From: Variovorax sp. J22G73
GTDB lineage: Bacteria; Pseudomonadota; Gammaproteobacteria; Burkholderiales; Burkholderiaceae_C
Reading direction: 5' to 3'
Assembly (NCBI RefSeq): GCF_030317035.1
Contig: NZ_JASZYK010000006.1
Location: 124,001-188,000, forward strand
Length of the DNA: 64,000 nucleotides
The notes beneath the pieces were generated by a model. That model had not been told where the DNA came from, did not search any database, and worked only from the letters and a program-made list of their open reading frames with translations. Position 1 is the stretch's first letter, and every line of letters begins with the position of its first letter. A program made the position numbers and the translations under genes. Shown here piece by piece: positions 44,021 through 52,761 of this stretch.

Positions 44021-45103
44021 ATGTCCCGCACCGCCAAGTCCCGTATCGCCACGTCCCGCGTTCTTTCCTCCCTCCCCGCCGCCGTCGCCATGGCCGCGCT
44101 GCTTGCCTGCGCCGGCACCGCGCTCGCGCAGACCAAGACCATCTACATCGGCATGAACGGCGGCACCATGGAGAAGGCGTACTCGCAGTACGTGTTCCCC
44201 GCCTTCGAGAAGGCCTACGGCGCCAAGGTGGTGGTGGTGCCGGGCACCTCGTCCGACATCCTGGCCAAGGCCCAGGCCAACAAGGACAAGCCGCAGATGC
44301 ACGTGATGTTCCTGGACGACGGCATTATGGTGCGCGCCATCGGCATGGGCCTGTGCCAGAAGCAGAAGCCCAACCCTTCGCTCAGCGAGATCTACCCGGC
44401 CGCGCGCTTCAAGGACGACATGGCCAGCGGCGTGAGCCTGGGCATGACCGGCCTGGCCTACAACGCCAAGATGTTCAAGGAAAAGGGCTGGGCCGCGCCC
44501 ACCTCGTGGATGGACCTGGCCGACCCCAAGTACAAGGGCAAGGTGGTGTTCCAGTCGATGTCGTCCTCGTCCTTCGGGCTGCACGGCTTCCTGATGTTCA
44601 ACCGCATCCAGGGCGGCAACGACAAGAACGTGGAGCCCGGCTTCAAGGCCTGGCCCACCACCATCGGCCCGAACGTGCTGGAGTACATCCCGAGCTCGGC
44701 CAAGCTGTCGGAGATGGTGCAGACCGGCGAGGCGGCCATCTTCCCGCTGACGCCCACGGCCGTGGCCGCGCTCAAGACCAAGGGCATTCCGGTGGAGTAC
44801 GCGCCGCCCAAGGAAGGCGCGGTGGTGCTCATGGTGGGCCAGTGCGTGATCGCCAACAACAGCGAGCCCGAGCTGTCGCAGAAGCTCGCCGAGTTCCTGC
44901 TGAGCCCGGTGGCGCAGGCCAACGTGCTGCAGTACGGCGCGCAGATCCCGACCAACCCCAAGACCCCGGCCGAGGGTGAAGGCGCGGCGCAGGTGGCGGA
45001 CATCACCAAGTGGATGAAGACGGCCGTGACCATCGACTGGGAAAGCATCAACGCGAACCGGCCCGCGTGGAACGCGCGATGGAACAAGACCATCGAGCGT
45101 TGA
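44021..45103 (+). CDS. ABC transporter substrate-binding protein (PotD/PotF type)
   Basis: 360 residues with a signal peptide ending GTALAQ. TIYIGMNGGTMEKAYSQYVFPAFEKAYGAKVVVVPGTSSDILAKAQANK is typical of the spermidine/putrescine-receptor family (type-II fold). Completes the ABC transporter whose other genes begin at 38210. The TTGGAGAG before the ATG is the ribosome site; an upstream TTG at 44006 is less likely. Ligand not deducible. Confidence 0.88.
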   Translation: MSRTAKSRIATSRVLSSLPAAVAMAALLACAGTALAQTKTIYIGMNGGTMEKAYSQYVFPAFEKAYGAKVVVVPGTSSDILAKAQANKDKPQMHVMFLDDGIMVRAIGMGLCQKQKPNPSLSEIYPAARFKDDMASGVSLGMTGLAYNAKMFKEKGWAAPTSWMDLADPKYKGKVVFQSMSSSSFGLHGFLMFNRIQGGNDKNVEPGFKAWPTTIGPNVLEYIPSSAKLSEMVQTGEAAIFPLTPTAVAALKTKGIPVEYAPPKEGAVVLMVGQCVIANNSEPELSQKLAEFLLSPVAQANVLQYGAQIPTNPKTPAEGEGAAQVADITKWMKTAVTIDWESINANRPAWNARWNKTIER

Positions 45104-45120
45104 TTTGGCCTGCTGCCTCG

Positions 45121-45660
45121 CCTTCCGGGGGAGGGTTGGGGTGGGGTGAGCGTCGGATCGAGTCAGCGCGATGTTGTGAGGCCGTCGGCCCTCACCCTAG
45201 CCCTCTCCCGCAAGCGGGAGAGGGGACAACACGACACCCCCCACCGCGCCAAATTCGCCCCCGATGTCTTGCTCCCTCCCCTTCCGGGGGAGGGCTGGGG
45301 TGGGGGCACGCGGCGATGAAGACTGCGCGATGTTGTGAGGCCGTCGGCCCTCACCCTAGCCCTCTCCCGCAAGCGGGAGAGGGGACAACACGACACACCC
45401 CGCCGCGCTGAATTCGTCCCCGATGTCTTGCTCCCTCCCCTTCCGGGGGAGGGTTGGGGTGGGGGCACGCGGCGATTGAGTCAGCGCGATGTTGTGAGGC
45501 AGTCGGCCCTCACCCTAACCCTCTCCCGCAAGCGGGAGAGGGGACAACACGACACACCCCACTGCGCTGAATTCGCCCCTGATGCATTGCCCCCTCTCCC
45601 GCACGCGGGAGAGGGCTGGGGTGAGGGTGAGCGGCGATGACGTCCGCGCAATGCAGCAAG
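45121..45660. repeat. Tandem array of a 159-bp GC-rich unit, three copies plus a diverged fourth
   Basis: CCTTCCGGGGGAGGG starts at 45121, 45280 and 45439, exactly 159 bp apart. Each unit holds CTCTCCCGC-AA-GCGGGAGAG, a perfect 9-bp stem with a two-base loop (so 4-base loops form by fraying), plus GATGTTGTGAGGC and ACAACACGACAC. A shortened fourth copy begins near 45598 (CTCTCCCGCACGCGGGAGAG). It occupies the entire 570-bp gap between the ABC receptor and the GH19 fusion and no protein gene is visible in it. Confidence 0.85.
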
Positions 45661-45673
45661 CCTCCCGCCCCAC

Positions 45674-48481
45674 CTAACGCATCGTCTTCAAATCGATCAG
45701 CGTGCGCTGGTCGCGCAGCGACGACTCCGAGCGGCGGAACATCGGCGTGGTGCCGTCGCGTTCGGCGGCCACGTGCGCCGGCATCGGCTGCGCGCGCGCG
45801 ACACCTGCCCGCCCCGCCCTGCCCGCCACCCCACGCGCAGACCGGCTCGGTGCCCCCGCCCCCGCAACAATCCGCCTGAACGTCGACATCACCGTCTTCT
45901 CGTCGTCGTCGAAGTCCCCATGGTGCATCGCGCCCGAAGCCCCCTGCGAATCCGCCGGCGCGTTGTTCGGCGCCAGCACCAGCTCCGCGCCCAGCTGCTC
46001 GAAGGTGCCGCGCAGGCCCGCGTCGATCCAGCGCTCCATGCCCAGGATGGGCTCGCCCTCGCGGAACAGCGGAATGCGCTGCTGCGCCTCGAACGCGGCG
46101 GACACCAGGTACAGCAGCGACTTGTTGTAGATCCTGGCGCAGTTGTCGTCGCGCTCGGTCTTGTCGCTCAGCGCGAACACGGCCATCTTGCCCAGCGTGC
46201 CCTTCTGCATCGCGGGCAGGTAGGCCGAGCGGAACAGGTCCACCGTGCAGGCCGGCGCCCACAGCGTGCACGTTTCCACCTTCAGGCCGCGGTCGGTCAG
46301 CAGCTTCACCACCGGCGCCAGCAAAATGGAACCCGCGCTGTGGCCCACCATGTGGATCTCCAGCCCGGGCAGCTTCTTCGCGAGCGCCTTCAGCTGGTCG
46401 GCCACCAGCACCGCGGCGCCGCCGGGGTCGCTGGCGGCCAGCGCGTTCTGCTTCATCTCGTCCCACGCCGACTTGCCGGTGAGCACGCGCGCCAGCGGTT
46501 CCAGCGCGTCGTCGAGCCGGTCGAGCATGAAGTCCTTGGTGGCGTCGAGCACGCCTTCGGGGCGGCGCCGGCTCACCGTGTCCTTCAGGATGTTGGTGAC
46601 GGTGGTCCAGTAGTCGGTGCGCCAGATGAAGGCCAGCGGGTACACGTTGCCGCCCAGCAGCGGCGGGCGGTATTCGGCCAGCCGCTGCGTGGCGGCCTGC
46701 TCGCTCACCAGGCCGCCGTGCGCGTAGAGCAGGATGCGCGGCTTGTCCCAGCCCTGGGTCACGCGCGGGATGTCCTGCTCGAAGATCTGCGCCAGCTCGG
46801 CCGGCGTGCTGCCGTAGTCGCCGCCGGCCTTCAGCGTGCCGTTGTTGCCCACGCTCACGATGTGCGGGCGCAGGTCGGCGAAGGAATACGCGTTCGACTG
46901 CGCCGAGGTCGACGCATGCACCGACGCGATCGACTCCAGCTTGCGCAGCGTGACCGGCGCACCCAGGCGCGCCACCCACGCGTCGGTGCCGTTCTCGAGC
47001 CAGTCGTCGTAGCTGATGCGCGCAAAGCCCTGCCGGCCCCACGACGCGCCCCACGAGTTCTGCAGCCAGAAGCCCTGGTCGTCGAACGCGACGATGGCAA
47101 AGGCGTGCCCGCCGGTGATGCTGTCCGACTGCGTGATGACGCCGTCGGCGCCCACGTCGTTCCAGCCCGCGTGCACGGTGCAGGTGACGTACAGCACGCC
47201 CACCTCCGCCAGCGCCGAGTGCATGGCCACGATGTCCTTGTGGTTCACCCGGAAGTAGGCGCCCAGCGGACGGCGCAGCGCGTCGGACGTGCGCGCGTCG
47301 GTGAGGCCCTGCGGGTCGTTCTTCTTCGCGGGCGTGTAGGGGAACAGCGTCTCGGCGCACACGCCGTGCTTGTGCCAGCCCTTCATCGCGCCGCGCGCGC
47401 TGGAGCCGCTGTAGTTCTCGCCGGGCCATTCGTCGTAGCGGCGCGCCAGCTCGTAGAACATGCGCGGGCTCACCGGCGCGTTGTCGGGCACCACGCGCCG
47501 GCGCAACAGCAGGTAGTTGGCCACCGTGGCCAGGCCGAAGCCGGTGCACGCGCCCTCGCTGCCCTGGTCGAGGATGGGCACGCCCTGGTCCATGTAGTCG
47601 CCCAGCGGCACGTGCGTGGGCACCTCGACCAGCGTGGGCGTGTACATGAGGTCGCGAAAGTCGAGCGTGTCGGGGCGGGCGTCGAGCACGCGCACCGGGG
47701 CGTCGGCCGGGGCCTGTGCCGCACCCTTGCTCTTGCCTGGCTTCGTCGGCTTCACCGGCTTCACCGGCTTTGCCTGCGGGGCGGGCTGCGCCGCTTCGTC
47801 CGCCGCGACCAGCTCGGGGCCGCGCACCAGCGCGTCGATGGCGGCGGCGCTCGCGCGGGCCTTCGCACCAGGCTTTGCAACGGGCTTCGCAACGGCGCCG
47901 ACCCGTGCATTGCCTGCGCGCTGCACCGGCGCGCTGGCGCCCAGCACCTGCTTTGCCACCGCGTAGAAACGCTCACGGTCGGCCGCGCCGTTCTGCCCGC
48001 CGTTGATGCGCCGCGTGATCTCGGTGAAATTGCCCGCGTCCGCCAGCTCGTTGAGGCCCTTGCGTTGCCAGAACAGGCCGGCAATGGCAAAGCCCACCTC
48101 CGGCGTGGCGGCCTGCTGCGGGTTGCCGACCAGGTCGAGCCCCATCAGGTCGCCGAAGGTCTTGTAGTTGGCGCGCCCGGTGATCTGGATGGGCCCGCGG
48201 CCCTTGAAGCGCAGGCCGTCGCCGGGCTGGGTGTTGCCCAGGCGGCGCGCCAGGTCGCTGGGCGGCTCGTAGCGTTTCTGCGCGGCGGTGGGGCCCCAGA
48301 TTTCTTCCATGAACTGCAGCTCGCCACTTTCGTGCGCCAACTGCGCCAGGAAGGCCGCCATGCGCAGCGGCGTGTCGATGCCGTGCGAGGCCATGGCGTC
48401 GTTCAGCGGCTGCAGGAACAGCGCGCGCCGGCGCTGCGAGGCGTTGCGCATGACCTGCGCGAGTTGAAGATCGGTCAGCAT
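45674..48481 (-). CDS. Three-enzyme fusion: GH19 glycosidase, papain-like peptidase and alpha/beta hydrolase
   Basis: 935 residues, start chosen at 48481 because AAGGAG lies 8 bp upstream (an in-frame GTG at 48508 would add 9 residues). Domain 1 (about 1-185) is GH19 lysozyme/chitinase-like: AAFLAQLAHESGELQFMEE with Glu51 as likely acid, and RFKGRGPIQITGRANY. A Pro/Lys/Ala-rich linker spans 186-262. Domain 2 (about 275-505) is C1A-papain-like: DQGSEGACTGFG with Gln306 and Cys312, GGHAFAIVAF with His459, LQNSWGASWG with Asn475. Domain 3 (about 580-830) is an alpha/beta hydrolase: RILLYAHGG as oxyanion region and VGHSAGS with Ser715. The Arg-rich tail is disordered. No signal peptide or membrane segment. 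Most likely an effector, toxin or lytic protein; I know no characterised protein with this order. Confidence 0.85.
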   Translation of the reverse strand: MLTDLQLAQVMRNASQRRRALFLQPLNDAMASHGIDTPLRMAAFLAQLAHESGELQFMEEIWGPTAAQKRYEPPSDLARRLGNTQPGDGLRFKGRGPIQITGRANYKTFGDLMGLDLVGNPQQAATPEVGFAIAGLFWQRKGLNELADAGNFTEITRRINGGQNGAADRERFYAVAKQVLGASAPVQRAGNARVGAVAKPVAKPGAKARASAAAIDALVRGPELVAADEAAQPAPQAKPVKPVKPTKPGKSKGAAQAPADAPVRVLDARPDTLDFRDLMYTPTLVEVPTHVPLGDYMDQGVPILDQGSEGACTGFGLATVANYLLLRRRVVPDNAPVSPRMFYELARRYDEWPGENYSGSSARGAMKGWHKHGVCAETLFPYTPAKKNDPQGLTDARTSDALRRPLGAYFRVNHKDIVAMHSALAEVGVLYVTCTVHAGWNDVGADGVITQSDSITGGHAFAIVAFDDQGFWLQNSWGASWGRQGFARISYDDWLENGTDAWVARLGAPVTLRKLESIASVHASTSAQSNAYSFADLRPHIVSVGNNGTLKAGGDYGSTPAELAQIFEQDIPRVTQGWDKPRILLYAHGGLVSEQAATQRLAEYRPPLLGGNVYPLAFIWRTDYWTTVTNILKDTVSRRRPEGVLDATKDFMLDRLDDALEPLARVLTGKSAWDEMKQNALAASDPGGAAVLVADQLKALAKKLPGLEIHMVGHSAGSILLAPVVKLLTDRGLKVETCTLWAPACTVDLFRSAYLPAMQKGTLGKMAVFALSDKTERDDNCARIYNKSLLYLVSAAFEAQQRIPLFREGEPILGMERWIDAGLRGTFEQLGAELVLAPNNAPADSQGASGAMHHGDFDDDEKTVMSTFRRIVAGAGAPSRSARGVAGRAGRAGVARAQPMPAHVAAERDGTTPMFRRSESSLRDQRTLIDLKTMR

Positions 48482-48648
48482 GAAAGAAGCTCCTTCGGGC
48501 GATGACACGTCGCAAGCTGCGGCCCGCGCATCTTTCCGCGTGCGCGCGGCGAAGGAAATTCCACAAACTGCGTATGCCGAAGGTGGAGCGGGGTCTGCAT
48601 GCGGGCCGTCATGCAGGCCTTCCTCTCGTGCCCCCGTGTTTCAGCCTG

Positions 48649-49830
48649 TCACGTCGAGGTCTTGCGCAACATCACCGGCAGGCACAGCACATACACCGCC
48701 GCGCCCGCGAGCCACACGATGCCCGGGAAGGTCGTGCGGTACGCGAAGTACAGCGTGCTGATCAAAAGCGGCCCGACCACCGCCGCCAGGCTGGTGATGC
48801 TCGCGAGCACGCCCTGCAACCGGCCCTGGTGCGCCTCGCCCACGCGCACCGACAGCGACGAGCGCAGCGCCGGCGCGCACACGCCGCCCAGGCACAGCAG
48901 CGGCAGCAGCGCGAGCGCCATCCAGCCGCGCGTGGCGAAGGCGATGAGCGCGTAGGCCGTGAAGTCGCACGCGGTGCCGATGGCAATCGCCGCGCGCTCG
49001 CCCCAGCGCTCGACCAGCGGCCCCGCCACGAAGGCCTGCACCAGCGCATGGAACAGGCCGAAGGCCGCGAGCGACAGGCCGACCATGGTGCCGTTCCAGG
49101 CGAACTTGTCTTCGCCGTACACCACCCAGGTGGTGCCCGCGACCTCGCCCACCAGCACGAGCACCAGGAACACGCCGAGCATCGGCAGCAGCGCCGGAAA
49201 ACCCGCGGCCCAGCGCAGCGGCGCGAGCGGGTGCAGCACGCCGCGGTCGAAGGGCTGCCGCGCGAGCGCCGGCGGGCGCGATTCGCGCAGCAGGAACAGG
49301 CCGGCCAGGAAGGTCAGGCCGTTGAGCACCGCCGCCGCGATGAAGGGCAGCCGCACGCCGTGGTCGCCGAGCACGCCGCCCAGCGCCGGCCCGGCGATGA
49401 AGCCCAGGCCGAAGCACGCGCCCATGCGGCCGAACCAGCGTGCGCGCTGGTGCTCGGGCGTGAGGTCGGCGATGGCGGCCGAGGCCACCGCCATGCTCGC
49501 GCCGGTCATGCCCGCGATGGCGCGGCCCACGAACAGCATCCACAGCGAAGGCGCGAAGGCCATGAACAGCGCGTCGACCGCGGCGCCCAGCACCGAAACA
49601 AGCAGCACCGGCCGGCGGCCGAAGCGGTCGCTGAGCGCGCCGAGCACGGGGGCGCAGATGAACTGCATCAGCGCGTAGAGCGACAGGAAGGCGCCGAAGC
49701 GCCAGCCGAGGTCGCCGGTATGGCCGACCTCGCGCAGCAGGCTCGGCACGATGGGCATGACCAGGCTGATGCCGACGGCGTCGAGCGTGACGATCGCGAG
49801 GATCACCGCGTGCGCGTGGCCGCCGCCCAT
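48649..49830 (-). CDS. tetA: MFS tetracycline-type efflux pump, TetA-like
   Basis: 393 residues, 12 membrane helices. VTLDAVGISLVMPIVPSLLREVG, FICAPVLGALSDRFGRRPVLLVSVLGAAVDALFMA (motif A, plus the Asp equivalent to Asp84) and ACFGLGFIAGPALGGVLGDHG are close to TetA class A as I recall it. It pumps a drug, likely a tetracycline chelate, out in exchange for protons. I start at 49830 because the protein then begins like TetA; an in-frame ATG at 49875 adds 15 residues. Divergent from tetR, with operators between. The clinical spectrum cannot be read from sequence. Confidence 0.87.
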   Translation of the reverse strand: MGGGHAHAVILAIVTLDAVGISLVMPIVPSLLREVGHTGDLGWRFGAFLSLYALMQFICAPVLGALSDRFGRRPVLLVSVLGAAVDALFMAFAPSLWMLFVGRAIAGMTGASMAVASAAIADLTPEHQRARWFGRMGACFGLGFIAGPALGGVLGDHGVRLPFIAAAVLNGLTFLAGLFLLRESRPPALARQPFDRGVLHPLAPLRWAAGFPALLPMLGVFLVLVLVGEVAGTTWVVYGEDKFAWNGTMVGLSLAAFGLFHALVQAFVAGPLVERWGERAAIAIGTACDFTAYALIAFATRGWMALALLPLLCLGGVCAPALRSSLSVRVGEAHQGRLQGVLASITSLAAVVGPLLISTLYFAYRTTFPGIVWLAGAAVYVLCLPVMLRKTST

Positions 49831-49868
49831 GAATGAGCCCTTGGGTGGGCCTGGATTGATGTTGGAAT

Positions 49869-49881
49869 TTATCATTGATAA
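49869..49881. promoter_or_regulatory. Tet operator-like palindrome 1
   Basis: TTATCATTGATAA. The inner TATCATTGATA equals the core of the classical tetO1. Lies in the tetA/tetR divergent promoter region. Confidence 0.75.
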
Positions 49882-49885
49882 GGAA

Positions 49886-49898
49886 TTATCAGCGATAA
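49886..49898. promoter_or_regulatory. Tet operator-like palindrome 2
   Basis: TTATCAGCGATAA, 17 bp centre to centre from the first. Paired operators are the normal layout of tet divergent promoters. Confidence 0.7.
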
Positions 49899-49980
49899 AT
49901 TCCAGCCTGTGAAGCACCGGGTGCGGCATGGCATGCTCGGCCGCAATGACATCGGCACACCCACCCGCACACACTTCGGC

Positions 49981-50688
49981 ATGAAACTCGACCGCGAAGC
50001 GATCCTCGAAGCGGCGCTGGCGCTGCTCGACGAGGTTGGCATGGACAAGCTCAGCACCCGGCTGCTGGCCGAACGGCTGGGCGTGCAGCAGCCCGCGCTG
50101 TACTGGCACTTCAAGAACAAGCGCGCGCTGCTGGACGCGATGAACGGCCAGATCCTGCACAGCGCGCACGAGCGCACGCTGCCGCGGCCCGGCGAAACCT
50201 GGGACATGTTCCTGCGCGAGAACGCGCGCAGCTTCAGGCGCGCGCTGCTGGCGCGGCGCGACGGGGCGCGCTTGCATGCGGGCTCCGAGCCCGACCCGGG
50301 CGACCTCGACATGGTCGAGGCCCAGCTCGCCGCGGTGGTCGAGCTGGGAGTGCCGGCGACGCAGGCGATGACACTGCTGATCGCGCTGGGCCGCTACACC
50401 GTGGGCTGCGTGCTCGAGCAGCAGGCCACGCCGCCCGACGCCGAAGAGCAGCAGCAGGCGCTCGACGCCGCGGCGGCCTCGCGCCCGCTGCTGGCCGAGG
50501 CCTTCGCCCACTACCGCCGGGCCGGCCCGGACGCGTTGTTCGATGTCGGCGTGGACCTGATGCTCGAAGGCGCGAAGGCGCGCCTGGCGGGGGCGGCGGG
50601 GGCGGCGGGGGCGGCGGATGCTGCTGCGGGTGCCGCAGACACACCTCGCTCCGCCCCCAAGCGGCGCAGCCCCGCGCCGCGTCGCTGA
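49981..50688 (+). CDS. tetR: Tetracycline repressor-type regulator TetR
   Basis: 235 residues. The HTH at 26-45 reads TRLLAERLGVQQPALYWHFKNK, nearly that of classical TetR. The core keeps NARSFRRALLARRDGARLHAG, where His99 would bind the drug-metal complex; the next positions differ from recalled TetR (Ser102 and Glu103 where Thr and Arg stand in TetR). The C-terminus carries an Ala/Gly low-complexity tail encoded by GGC/GGG repeats. The start at 49981 aligns with TetR; a GTG at 49909 would add 24 residues. Confidence 0.88.
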   Translation: MKLDREAILEAALALLDEVGMDKLSTRLLAERLGVQQPALYWHFKNKRALLDAMNGQILHSAHERTLPRPGETWDMFLRENARSFRRALLARRDGARLHAGSEPDPGDLDMVEAQLAAVVELGVPATQAMTLLIALGRYTVGCVLEQQATPPDAEEQQQALDAAAASRPLLAEAFAHYRRAGPDALFDVGVDLMLEGAKARLAGAAGAAGAADAAAGAADTPRSAPKRRSPAPRR

Positions 50689-50701
50689 AGGCCGCCCGGC
50701 C

Positions 50702-51706
50702 TCAGCCTTTCACGAAAGCCAGCAGGTCCGGGTTGATCACGTCCGCGTGCGTGGACAGCATGCCGTGCGGATAGCCGTCGTAGCTCTTCAGCGTTCCGTG
50801 CTTGAGCAGCTTGGCCGACAGCGGGCCGGAGTCGGCGTAGGGCACGACCTGGTCGTCGGTGCCGTGCATGACGAGCACGGGCACCTCGATCTTCTTCAGG
50901 TCTTCGGTGAAGTCGGTTTCCGAAAACGCCTTGATGCACTCGTAGTGCGCATTGGCCGCGCCCATCATGCCCTGCAGCCACCATCGGTCGATGAGGCCCT
51001 GCGAGACCTTCGCGCCCGGCCGGTTGAAGCCGTAGAACGGGCCCGTGGGCACGTCGATGAAGAACTGCGCGCGGTTGGCCGCCAGCGCGGCCCTGAAGCC
51101 GTCGAACACCTCCAGCGGAAGGCCTCCAGGGTTGGCCGCCGTCTTCAGCATGATGGGCGGCACGGCGCTCACCAGCACCGCCTTGGCCGCGCGGCCCGGC
51201 TTGGCGCGCGCCACATAGCGCGCCACCTCGCCGCCGCCCGTGGAGTGGCCGATGTGCACGGCGTTCTTCAGGTCCAGCGCGTCGGTGAGCGCGGCCACGT
51301 CGGCCGCGTAGGTGTCCATCTCGTGCCCGTCCGCGGTCTGCGAGGAACGGCCGTGGCCCCGGCGGTCGTGCGCGATCACGCGGTAGCCCTTGCCCAGGAA
51401 GTACAGCATCTGCGTGTCCCAGTCGTCCGCGCTCAGCGGCCATCCGTGGTGAAAGACGATGGGCTGCGCGTTGCGCGGGCCCCAGTCCTTGTAGAAGATG
51501 TTCGCGCCGTCTTTGGTCGTCACAAAGCTCATGGGAAGTCCTTTCAGGTGGTCGGAGGCCGGTGGCGCCGCGCGTTTCTGCGCGGCTGCCGCTGTGGAAG
51601 TACCGAGGGCGGACACGGTCGCGATGCCGGCCGCGCCCGCGAGAATACGCCGCCGCGAGGCGCCTGTCGCGGGGTTCGTCTTGATGTCGGACATGCTGTT
51701 TTTCAT
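50702..51706 (-). CDS. Alpha/beta hydrolase, haloperoxidase/arylesterase-like, with Tat signal
   Basis: 334 residues. The leader has [20 protein letters not shown] with a twin-arginine motif, so the protein is probably folded in the cytoplasm and exported. The domain holds [29 protein letters not shown] (nucleophile Ser near residue 157), HGTDDQVVP (Asp) and YPHGM (His). These match the non-haem chloroperoxidase/arylesterase group. Convergent with tetR at a 13-bp gap. Divergent from the AraC gene across 148 bp, which may regulate it. Confidence 0.85.
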   Translation of the reverse strand: MKNSMSDIKTNPATGASRRRILAGAAGIATVSALGTSTAAAAQKRAAPPASDHLKGLPMSFVTTKDGANIFYKDWGPRNAQPIVFHHGWPLSADDWDTQMLYFLGKGYRVIAHDRRGHGRSSQTADGHEMDTYAADVAALTDALDLKNAVHIGHSTGGGEVARYVARAKPGRAAKAVLVSAVPPIMLKTAANPGGLPLEVFDGFRAALAANRAQFFIDVPTGPFYGFNRPGAKVSQGLIDRWWLQGMMGAANAHYECIKAFSETDFTEDLKKIEVPVLVMHGTDDQVVPYADSGPLSAKLLKHGTLKSYDGYPHGMLSTHADVINPDLLAFVKG

Positions 51707-51854
51707 GGAGTGCGTGGTTGGCGGCGAACGCGGAATGCGTCGCCGCCCGCGCACTGTCCGCCGAATCGCGCGACATATCTTGAACAAAATGCCTGCGTTT
51801 TTCACGTGACCGCATGCGCTCGACGCGCGGCGCGGGTGCATCTAAAGTCGCCGC

Positions 51855-52724
51855 ATGACACCTCGTTCCGCTGCCCCGGACTGGCTGCTGCGCGGCGCCG
51901 ACAGCGGCGGCCTGGAGCGCATCGAAGCCTTCTTCGGCGGCAATGCGTACGCCCCGCACCGCCACGACACGTACGCCATCGGATGCACGGTGGCCGGTGT
52001 GCAATCGTTCATGTACCGCGCGTCGCTGCGACACAGCCTGGCGGGCAACACGGTGGTGCTGCATCCCGACGAACTGCACGACGGCCATGCCGGCACGGCC
52101 GAAGGCTTCCGCTATCGCATGCTGTACGTGGCGCCGTCACGGCTGCAGGAGGCACTGGGCGGCGCCGCCCTGCCCTTCGTCGCGGGGGGCGTGTCCACCG
52201 ACCCGCGCCTTGCCCGCGCGGCCAGGGCGCTGCTGGACCACCTGGACGCGCCGCTCGAAGCGCTCGAGGAAGACGATGCGCTGCTGTCGCTGGCGCTCGC
52301 CTTGCAGGCGGCCTCCGGAGCGCCTGCGAGCCCGGCGGCGGGCGACTTTCGCGCGGCGCGCATCGCACGGGAATTCATTCACGACGACCCCGACCGCATC
52401 GTCACGCTGGACGCGCTCGCCGCGGCAACGGGACGCGACCGCTGGAGCCTCTCGCGCGACTTTCGCGCCTTCTTCGGAACCAGCCCCTACCGCTACGTCA
52501 CGCTGCGCCGGCTCGACCGCGCGCGCGGCCACATGCTGGCCGGCCGCAGCCTCGCCGAATGCGCCGCCATGGCGGGGTTCGCCGACCAGAGCCACATGAC
52601 GCGACACTTCGTGCAGGCCTTCGGCGTGACGCCGGCCCGGTGGCTGCGCATTGCCAGCGTCGGGCGCGACCTTGAAAACGAACGACGCACGATCGTTCAA
52701 GACCCCGGGCCGGGCGCCTTCTAG
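51855..52724 (+). CDS. AraC family transcriptional regulator
   Basis: 289 residues. The N-terminal cupin-like effector domain has PHRHDTYAIGCTVAGVQSF and HPDELHDGHAG. The C-terminal double HTH has VTLDALAAATGRDRWSLSRDFRAFFGTSPYRYVTLRRLDRA and CAAMAGFADQSHMTRHFVQAFGVTPARWL. It probably controls the divergent hydrolase or the downstream cupin gene. Effector unknown. Confidence 0.9.
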   Translation: MTPRSAAPDWLLRGADSGGLERIEAFFGGNAYAPHRHDTYAIGCTVAGVQSFMYRASLRHSLAGNTVVLHPDELHDGHAGTAEGFRYRMLYVAPSRLQEALGGAALPFVAGGVSTDPRLARAARALLDHLDAPLEALEEDDALLSLALALQAASGAPASPAAGDFRAARIAREFIHDDPDRIVTLDALAAATGRDRWSLSRDFRAFFGTSPYRYVTLRRLDRARGHMLAGRSLAECAAMAGFADQSHMTRHFVQAFGVTPARWLRIASVGRDLENERRTIVQDPGPGAF

Positions 52725-52761
52725 AGTGCGGATCGACTGATTGCCCCGGACCGCCAGCGCC

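Noticed and set aside
45121-45660. CRISPR array at the tandem repeats
   Set aside because: The repeats are 159 bp and contiguous with no unique spacers of 30-40 bp, and no cas gene is present.
48595-48616. CTGCATG-N8-CATGCAG inverted repeat between tetA and the fusion gene as a terminator
   Set aside because: No T tract on either strand. It could be an operator, but nothing supports that.
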